From positions 1 to 11,372 of the forward strand of contig JAGWVG010000027.1 of assembly GCA_018970965.1 (NCBI GenBank): a DNA stretch of 11,372 nt, given 5' to 3'. The stretch comes from Alphaproteobacteria bacterium (GTDB lineage Bacteria; Pseudomonadota; Alphaproteobacteria; Sphingomonadales; Sphingomonadaceae). Positions 7,590-11,372 of the stretch are shown in pieces. The notes below the pieces were generated by a model. That model did not search any database and was not told where the DNA came from. It worked only from the letters and a program-made list of their open reading frames with translations. Made by a program: the position numbers and the translations under genes. Position 1 is the stretch's first letter; each line of letters opens with the position of its first letter.

Positions 7590-8861
7590 TTACTTACCGA
7601 TGCAAAATGTACCGAACAGTGCATCAAGCAGCGATTCCACACCTGCACGACCCGTCAATGCGTGCATATGTGCGCGGGCCAGTCGCAAACATTCGGCCCG
7701 AATAAGCAAATCATCCGTGCCAAGCGCCTCATCCAACTGCGCGGTTATATCTCTCAGAATGGCGCGATGCCGGGCATTCAGCGCCAAGGCCCCAGGACGC
7801 GGCAACACGGCCTTGGCCCGCGCCACCAGGGACTCGCGCAGTGCCGGCAAGCCCATTCCCGTCACAGTTGATACAGCAAGGCCCGGGCGGCCTGCGGGCT
7901 CCACATCGGCGCGCGCGGCGATCACCATGGCGTTTAAAGGTGCGGCCTCTGCCGGACCAAGCCATAAGAGAATATCTGCCTCCGCCATTGCGGCGCCCGA
8001 TCTTGCAATGCCAATCGCCTCCACTTCGTCCGCCGTCTCATCGCGCAGACCGGCTGTATCGATTAAAAGCAAAGGTAGGCCATCCAGCGCGATTGGGGCT
8101 TCGATCCGATCACGCGTTGTGCCGGCAATCGGCGTTACAATCGCCGCTTCCCGCCCTACTAAATAATTGAAAAGGCTTGATTTTCCAGAATTTGGAGGAC
8201 CTGCCAGAACCACGCGCACCCCATCACGCAGGCGTTCAGCGGGCGGGGCCTGTTCCAGATTTTTCAACGCATTGCGCAGATCAACCAGACCTGAAAGGTC
8301 CGGCGCCGTCTCCCCCACATCCCCTTCATCCGAAAAGTCGAGCAGCGCCTCAAGCCGCGCCGATTCCGCAAGCAGCGTGCGTTCCCAAGTGCTGACAAGC
8401 TGGCCCAACCCGCCTTCGGCCAACACAAGCGCAGATTGGCGCTGCGCCTCCGTCTCTGCGGCCAACAAGTCGGCCAGCCCTTCGGCCTCGGCAAGGTCGA
8501 TACGGCCATTCTCAAACGCACGGCGCGTAAACTCCCCCGCTTTTGCGGGCCGACAGCCCGGCTGCCGCGCCAATTCTGCGAGCATGGCGGCAACCACTGC
8601 GCGGCCCCCGTGGAGATGAAATTCAGCCAAATCTTCGCCCGTTGCCGTCTTCTGGCCCGGAAACCACAAGACCAGCGCATCATCCAACGGCGCGCCACTC
8701 TCATCGCGCAATCGCCGATAACTGGCACGGCGCGGCGGCGGCAAATCACCCGATAGGCGCGCCAACACAGGCCCAGCCTGCGGCCCGCTCACTCGCACAA
8801 TGGCAATGCCCGCAGGGACAGAGCCGCTCGACAGCGCAAAAATAGTCTCAATCTCGGGCAT
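7590..8861 (-). CDS. mnmE: tRNA modification GTPase MnmE (TrmE)
   Basis: The 423-residue protein has the full MnmE architecture. An N-terminal tetrahydrofolate-binding domain runs to about residue 118, with AEFHLHGG at 79-86 and KAGEFTRRAF at 107-116. A helical domain is interrupted by a Ras-like G domain (about 215-350), and the C-terminus ends in FCIGK with the catalytic Cys420. G motifs: P-loop GPPNSGKSS (221-229), G2 GTTRD (247-251), G3 DTAGLRD (268-274). The G4 position reads AARAD (315-319), so the Asn and Lys of NKxD are replaced and only Asp remains. The stretch between G3 and G4 is also short, by about 18 residues compared with E. coli MnmE as I recall it. It partners with MnmG, encoded next in the operon. 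The DUF6489-like gene ends 25 bp upstream. Confidence 0.97.
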   Translation of the reverse strand: MPEIETIFALSSGSVPAGIAIVRVSGPQAGPVLARLSGDLPPPRRASYRRLRDESGAPLDDALVLWFPGQKTATGEDLAEFHLHGGRAVVAAMLAELARQPGCRPAKAGEFTRRAFENGRIDLAEAEGLADLLAAETEAQRQSALVLAEGGLGQLVSTWERTLLAESARLEALLDFSDEGDVGETAPDLSGLVDLRNALKNLEQAPPAERLRDGVRVVLAGPPNSGKSSLFNYLVGREAAIVTPIAGTTRDRIEAPIALDGLPLLLIDTAGLRDETADEVEAIGIARSGAAMAEADILLWLGPAEAAPLNAMVIAARADVEPAGRPGLAVSTVTGMGLPALRESLVARAKAVLPRPGALALNARHRAILRDITAQLDEALGTDDLLIRAECLRLARAHMHALTGRAGVESLLDALFGTFCIGK

Positions 8862-8886
8862 AGGGTGGTCTGGCCGCGTTCACGCC

Positions 8887-9126
8887 CTAGTCGCGCTTGG
8901 GGGGCGTTGAGATGCCCTTCATCAAATTGCTGACAAAATCCATGCCCGCAGCCCCGCCTGGCACCCAATTCCGGATCATGCCTTCCATGGCATCAGGTGT
9001 TAAGCCTTTGGCCATCGTCTCTTTCATCTGGTCAAGATACGCCTGATGAAGCTCTGTCAAATCGGGCAGGCCCACCAATCGGCGGACTTCTTCAGGCGTG
9101 CAATCTACCTCAATATTGAATTTCAT
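8887..9126 (-). CDS. Small DUF6489-like protein, function unknown
   Basis: This is a 79-residue hypothetical protein resembling, from memory, the alphaproteobacterial DUF6489 family. The N-terminus MKFNIEVDCTPEEVRR continues into GLPDLTELHQAY, a predicted helix, and a Gly/Pro-containing WVPGG segment (about residue 54-58). It has no signal peptide, metal motif or recognisable catalytic site. Two ATGs are possible. I chose the one ending at 9126 because the GGAG ribosome-binding site (9135-9138 on the minus strand) is 8 nt from it but only 2 nt from the upstream ATG at 9130-9132. It is the probable first gene of the minus-strand operon, 25 bp before mnmE, so it is probably co-transcribed with the tRNA-modification and partitioning genes. 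It is divergent from ogt across 48 bp. Its role is unknown. Confidence 0.85.
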   Translation of the reverse strand: MKFNIEVDCTPEEVRRLVGLPDLTELHQAYLDQMKETMAKGLTPDAMEGMIRNWVPGGAAGMDFVSNLMKGISTPPKRD

Positions 9127-9174
9127 GGCCATCTCTCCCTTGAGGTGCCGTCAAAATCGTTCCATCTGTGCGCC
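9127..9174. promoter_or_regulatory. Short divergent intergenic region between the DUF6489-like gene and ogt
   Basis: These 48 bp separate the chosen starts of two divergent genes, so a promoter in each direction is expected here or reaching into the 5' ends of the genes. On the minus strand the GGAG ribosome-binding site of the DUF6489-like gene (9135-9138) is clear. I see no -35/-10 pair good enough to name in either direction. Confidence 0.35.
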
Positions 9175-9678
9175 ATGCGCCGCCTCTCCGCAACTGCCTG
9201 TTTTGAGAGCCCCATTGGGAGCATCCAATTGCGCGCGGATGAGACGGCGCTGCTCGACGTTAAAATTCTGCCTGCCCGCACCTCTGACGCGATGACAGGC
9301 GCCGCCGCGCACCCCATTTTATCGACCGCGCTGCACCAAATGGCGCAATGGTTTAATGGAGAGCGAACGCATTTTGATCTGCCGCTCGTGCCGCTTATGG
9401 GCGCAGAAGGCCAAATGCTGCGCGAAGCCATTGCCGCAATTCCCTATGGCGAAACGCGCAGCTATGGCGCGGTCGCCACCAGCTGCGGTTCAATTGCGCG
9501 CGCCGTGGGCCAAGCCTGCAAAACCAATGCCTATCCGCTGATCATCCCCTGCCACCGCGTAACATCGGCGGCGGGTCCGGAATATTATTCTGCGGGCGAT
9601 GGGCCGCGCACCAAAAGCTGGCTGCTCGACTTTGAATATAACCACCTACCCCCCGAAAAGAGGACCAGATTGCTATGA
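9175..9678 (+). CDS. ogt: Methylated-DNA-[protein]-cysteine S-methyltransferase (Ogt/MGMT)
   Basis: The 167-residue protein is an O6-alkylguanine-DNA alkyltransferase. It is a suicide DNA-repair protein that transfers the alkyl group from DNA to its own cysteine. The active-site motif IIPCHRV has the acceptor at Cys126. The upstream DNA-binding region is normal: YGETRSYGAVA (91-101) and RAVGQACKTN (109-118). It lacks an Ada regulatory domain, so it is an Ogt-type protein. The start at 9175 was chosen because upstream in-frame codons would run through the divergent DUF6489-like gene. No clear ribosome-binding site precedes it. The segment after PCHRV (SAAGPEYYSAGDGPRTKSW) departs from the usual GGYxGGxxRKxxLL pattern. 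Its stop overlaps the next gene's ATG as ATGA (9675-9678). Confidence 0.93.
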   Translation: MRRLSATACFESPIGSIQLRADETALLDVKILPARTSDAMTGAAAHPILSTALHQMAQWFNGERTHFDLPLVPLMGAEGQMLREAIAAIPYGETRSYGAVATSCGSIARAVGQACKTNAYPLIIPCHRVTSAAGPEYYSAGDGPRTKSWLLDFEYNHLPPEKRTRLL

Positions 9679-10364
9679 GCATGACCAAAATTGGCGATAT
9701 GAATGTCTATGTGGCCGCGCCCGCAAACGCGCCCAAAGCCGCGATCCTCGTCGTTCCTGAAATCTTTGGGTTGAATGAGGGCATCCGCCGCAAATGTGAT
9801 GGCTGGGCCGCCAAGGGCTATCTTGCCGTCGCCATTGATATCTTCTGGCGCTTTGCCCCCGGTGTTGAGTTGAACCCGGATATTGAGGCGGAATTGAACG
9901 AGGCTTTTGGCTATTTTCAGCAATATAATCCTGATGATGGCGTGCTGGATATTGAGGCGACAATCAAAGCCATTCGCCACGGCCTCGGCGATTATGCGCC
10001 CGTCGCGCGCGTCGGCCTGGTTGGCTACTGCTTGGGCGGCCGCCTTGCCTATATGGCGGCCACGCGCACCGATGTGGACTGCGCCGTTGGCTATTATGGT
10101 GTGATGATTGATACAATGCTGAGCGAAAGCCACGCCATTGCCAATCCATTGATGCTGCATATTCCCACGGCAGATCATTTTGTGGGGCCAGAAGCGCAAG
10201 CAGCCATCCATGCGGGGCTTGATGCACACCCCAAGGTCACGCTTCATGACTATGAAGGGTTGGACCATGGCTTTGCCGCAGAAATGGGCAATCGCCGCAA
10301 CGCGGCAGGCGCTCAGCTTGCCGATGGGCGAACCGAGGCATTTTTTGCGCAACACCTCAGTTGA
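9675..10364 (+). CDS. Dienelactone hydrolase family protein
   Basis: The 229-residue protein is an alpha/beta hydrolase of the dienelactone hydrolase family, which uses a cysteine nucleophile. The nucleophile elbow GYCLGG is at 117-122 with Cys119. The probable catalytic Asp is D167 (TADHFVGPE) and the His is H198 (LDHGF). The conserved Glu of PEIFG (E29) sits near the N-terminus, as in known family members. There is no signal peptide, so it is cytoplasmic. Classical members open dienelactone in chlorocatechol breakdown, but no aromatic-degradation genes are nearby, so the substrate cannot be assigned. Translation is coupled to ogt by the ATGA overlap, with AGAGGA at about 9659-9664 as a ribosome-binding site. 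A strong hairpin begins 11 nt after the stop codon. Confidence 0.93.
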   Translation: MSMTKIGDMNVYVAAPANAPKAAILVVPEIFGLNEGIRRKCDGWAAKGYLAVAIDIFWRFAPGVELNPDIEAELNEAFGYFQQYNPDDGVLDIEATIKAIRHGLGDYAPVARVGLVGYCLGGRLAYMAATRTDVDCAVGYYGVMIDTMLSESHAIANPLMLHIPTADHFVGPEAQAAIHAGLDAHPKVTLHDYEGLDHGFAAEMGNRRNAAGAQLADGRTEAFFAQHLS

Positions 10365-10375
10365 TCGCGAGCGAT

Positions 10376-10410
10376 TATTCTGGGCGCTGCCGGAGAGCAG
10401 GCCCAGAATA
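10376..10410 (+). terminator. Strong hairpin after the dienelactone hydrolase gene, probable terminator
   Basis: A perfect 10-bp stem pairs TATTCTGGGC (10376-10385) with GCCCAGAATA (10401-10410). An inner 4-bp stem, CTGC (10387-10390) with GCAG (10397-10400), is separated by one bulged G and closes a 6-nt loop. The sequence after the stem is TCTCTT, a weak U-tract, so this is a likely but non-ideal intrinsic terminator. It could instead protect the 3' end of the mRNA. It begins 11 nt after the stop codon and ends before the ribB promoter. Confidence 0.65.
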
Positions 10411-10432
10411 TCTCTTGGTGTGATTCCATGCG

Positions 10433-10461
10433 TTGACAGTCACATCATAATGTGATGATAT
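10433..10461 (+). promoter_or_regulatory. Putative sigma70-type promoter of ribB, start site at or near the ATG
   Basis: A perfect -35 hexamer TTGACA (10433-10438) is followed, after a 17-bp spacer, by TGATAT (10456-10461), a weak -10 that matches 3 of 6 consensus positions. Transcription starting 6-7 nt beyond the -10 would begin at about 10467-10468, on the A of the ribB ATG. There is no Shine-Dalgarno sequence before that ATG, so the mRNA may be leaderless. The -35 match and spacing are seen directly. Promoter activity and the start site are inferred. Confidence 0.5.
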
Positions 10462-10464
10462 CAT
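10440..10464. promoter_or_regulatory. Overlapping inverted repeats in the ribB promoter, operator candidate
   Basis: The sequence holds TCACAT-CATA-ATGTGA (10440-10455), a 16-bp inverted repeat with perfect 6-bp arms. It abuts and overlaps by one base the perfect 10-bp palindrome ATGATATCAT (10455-10464). The first repeat fills 16 of the 17 bases between -35 and -10, and the second covers the -10. A protein bound here would block RNA polymerase. The arm order TCACA...TGTGA is opposite to that of a CRP site. The obvious candidate binder is the HTH domain of the protein encoded just downstream, but this is inference. Confidence 0.5.
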
Positions 10465-10467
10465 TTT

Positions 10468-11372
10468 ATGTCGACACAACTCATCGAAAAGCTTCGCAAG
10501 CTCGTGACCGAAGGCGGCCTGTCCCGCTCGGGTCTCGCCCGCGCCGCCGGTCTTCATGCCAATACGCTGCGCGATTTGGATCAGCCCGATTGGAACCCAA
10601 CGGCAGAAACGCTCCGCAAGCTGGAAGCCTATTTGTTTGCAGCAGATGACAGCCCAGCCTTGGTGCCGATTGAAGAGATTATTGAAGAAGCACGCAATGG
10701 CCGCATGTTCATTCTTGTCGATGATGAAGATCGCGAAAATGAAGGTGATTTGGTCATCCCTGCGCAAATGGCGACACCCGATGCCATCAACTTCATGGCA
10801 ACGCATGGCCGTGGCCTGATCTGCCTGACGCTCACCAAGAAGCGGGTGGATGAATTGGGGCTGGAATTGATGAGCCGCGCCAATGGGACACGGCATGAAA
10901 CCGCCTTCACCACATCTATCGAAGCACGCGAAGGTGTCACCACGGGCATCTCAGCGGGGGATCGCGCTCGCACTGTGTCCGTCGCGATTGATGCCTCTAA
11001 GGGCCGGGATGATATTGTAACCCCGGGCCATGTCTTTCCGCTCATCGCGCGCGATGGCGGTGTTCTGGTGCGCGCTGGCCATACCGAAGCCGCAGTTGAT
11101 ATTTCACGGCTCGCAGGCCTTAACCCATCGGGCGTGATCTGCGAGATCATGAAGGATGATGGCACGATGGCGCGCATGGATGACCTTGTCCATTTCGCGC
11201 GGATGCACAATTTGAAGATGGGCACGATCCGCGATCTCATCGAATATCGCCGCAAGCATGACCATCTCGTAGAATGTGTGTCGGAAGCGCCTTTTGTCTC
11301 AGATTATGGCGGAGAATGGATCGCCAAAACCTATCGCAACAAAGTCGATGGTTCTGTGAACATCGTGCTGCA
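10468..11372 (+). CDS. ribB: HTH-RibB fusion: 3,4-dihydroxy-2-butanone-4-phosphate synthase with N-terminal helix-turn-helix (3' truncated by window)
   Basis: The frame is open to the window end (301 codons visible). RibB converts ribulose 5-phosphate to 3,4-dihydroxy-2-butanone 4-phosphate plus formate for riboflavin synthesis. The RibB domain starts near residue 68. It shows the metal/substrate motif DDEDRENEGDLV (85-96), ATHGRGLICL (111-120), FTTS and GVTTGISAGDRA (147-167), PGHVFPL (186-192), GHTEAAVD (204-211) and GVICEIM (222-228). Residues about 267-301 (LVECVSEAPF onward) look like the start of a GTP-cyclohydrolase-II-like domain, as in RibBA proteins; its active site is beyond the window. 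Residues about 17-56 form a Cro/C1-like HTH (SRSGLARAAGLHANTLRD, then NPTAETLRKLEAYL). In-frame TGA stops at 10453 and 10456 exclude an upstream start. There is no Shine-Dalgarno sequence. Confidence 0.94.
   Translation, partial: MSTQLIEKLRKLVTEGGLSRSGLARAAGLHANTLRDLDQPDWNPTAETLRKLEAYLFAADDSPALVPIEEIIEEARNGRMFILVDDEDRENEGDLVIPAQMATPDAINFMATHGRGLICLTLTKKRVDELGLELMSRANGTRHETAFTTSIEAREGVTTGISAGDRARTVSVAIDASKGRDDIVTPGHVFPLIARDGGVLVRAGHTEAAVDISRLAGLNPSGVICEIMKDDGTMARMDDLVHFARMHNLKMGTIRDLIEYRRKHDHLVECVSEAPFVSDYGGEWIAKTYRNKVDGSVNIVL

Noticed and set aside
7288-8166. Long plus-strand open frame (about 292 codons) opposite mnmG and mnmE.
   Set aside because: It is a shadow of two well-supported minus-strand genes. 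Its translation is Ser/Ala/Arg-rich with no family motif, and it runs across the mnmE/mnmG gap and a parS site.
9046-9174. N-terminal extension of the ogt frame to an ATG at 9046.
   Set aside because: It would overlap the divergent DUF6489-like gene, and the extra 43 residues have no family similarity. The Ogt domain begins naturally at 9175.
10440-10455. TCACA-N6-TGTGA considered as a CRP/FNR-type site.
   Set aside because: The half-sites are in the opposite order to the CRP consensus TGTGA-N6-TCACA.
10365-10467. FMN riboswitch upstream of ribB.
   Set aside because: The region is only 103 bp, is largely taken up by a hairpin and a promoter, and shows none of the conserved FMN-aptamer segments.
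1-11372. Search for CRISPR arrays, insertion sequences, tRNA genes, toxin-antitoxin or defence systems.
   Set aside because: No repeat arrays, transposase motifs, terminal inverted repeats, tRNA-like sequences or defence domains were seen. The genes appear to be ordinary chromosomal core genes.

Overview
The window looks like chromosomal core DNA from an alphaproteobacterium, most likely of the order Sphingomonadales. The evidence is the gene set and order (mnmE-mnmG-rsmG-parA-parB, partly joined by 4-bp ATGA overlaps), four perfect copies of the 16-bp parS palindrome, a small protein resembling the DUF6489 family, and an HTH-RibB fusion of a kind I associate with sphingomonads. The species assignment rests on gene content only. 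I see no mobile elements, CRISPR arrays, tRNA or rRNA genes, and no gene-free stretch longer than about 100 bp.

Layout. (1) 1-974, plus: 3' part of a PBP1A-type class A penicillin-binding protein. (2) 950-2677, minus: a three-gene run transcribed SCO-family lipoprotein, then YcgN-family cysteine-cluster protein, then YgjP-like zinc metallopeptidase. The last gene ends tail-to-tail inside the 3' end of the PBP gene. (3) 2751-3335, plus: an exported ankyrin-repeat protein, divergent from the SCO gene. (4) 3348-9126, minus: a long probable operon transcribed DUF6489-like gene, mnmE, mnmG, rsmG, parA, parB. Four perfect parS sites lie in it, three inside coding sequence and one between mnmE and mnmG. 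(5) 9175-10364, plus: ogt-like alkyltransferase and dienelactone-hydrolase-family gene, joined by an ATGA overlap and followed by a strong hairpin. (6) 10468 to the window end, plus: ribB with an N-terminal Cro/C1-type helix-turn-helix and the start of a GTP-cyclohydrolase-II-like C-terminal domain.

How the genes work together. The central operon combines tRNA wobble-uridine modification (MnmE/MnmG), 16S rRNA methylation (RsmG) and chromosome segregation (ParA/ParB with its parS sites). ParB is expected to load on the parS sites, spread over these same genes and be positioned by ParA. Such clusters usually lie near the replication origin in alphaproteobacteria.

The most intriguing region is the ribB front end. 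A DNA-binding domain is fused to a riboflavin-synthesis enzyme. A 16-bp inverted repeat fills the spacer of a TTGACA promoter, and the predicted transcription start falls on or beside the ATG, with no Shine-Dalgarno sequence. Together these suggest a self-regulating, possibly leaderless, riboflavin gene. That is a hypothesis from sequence alone.
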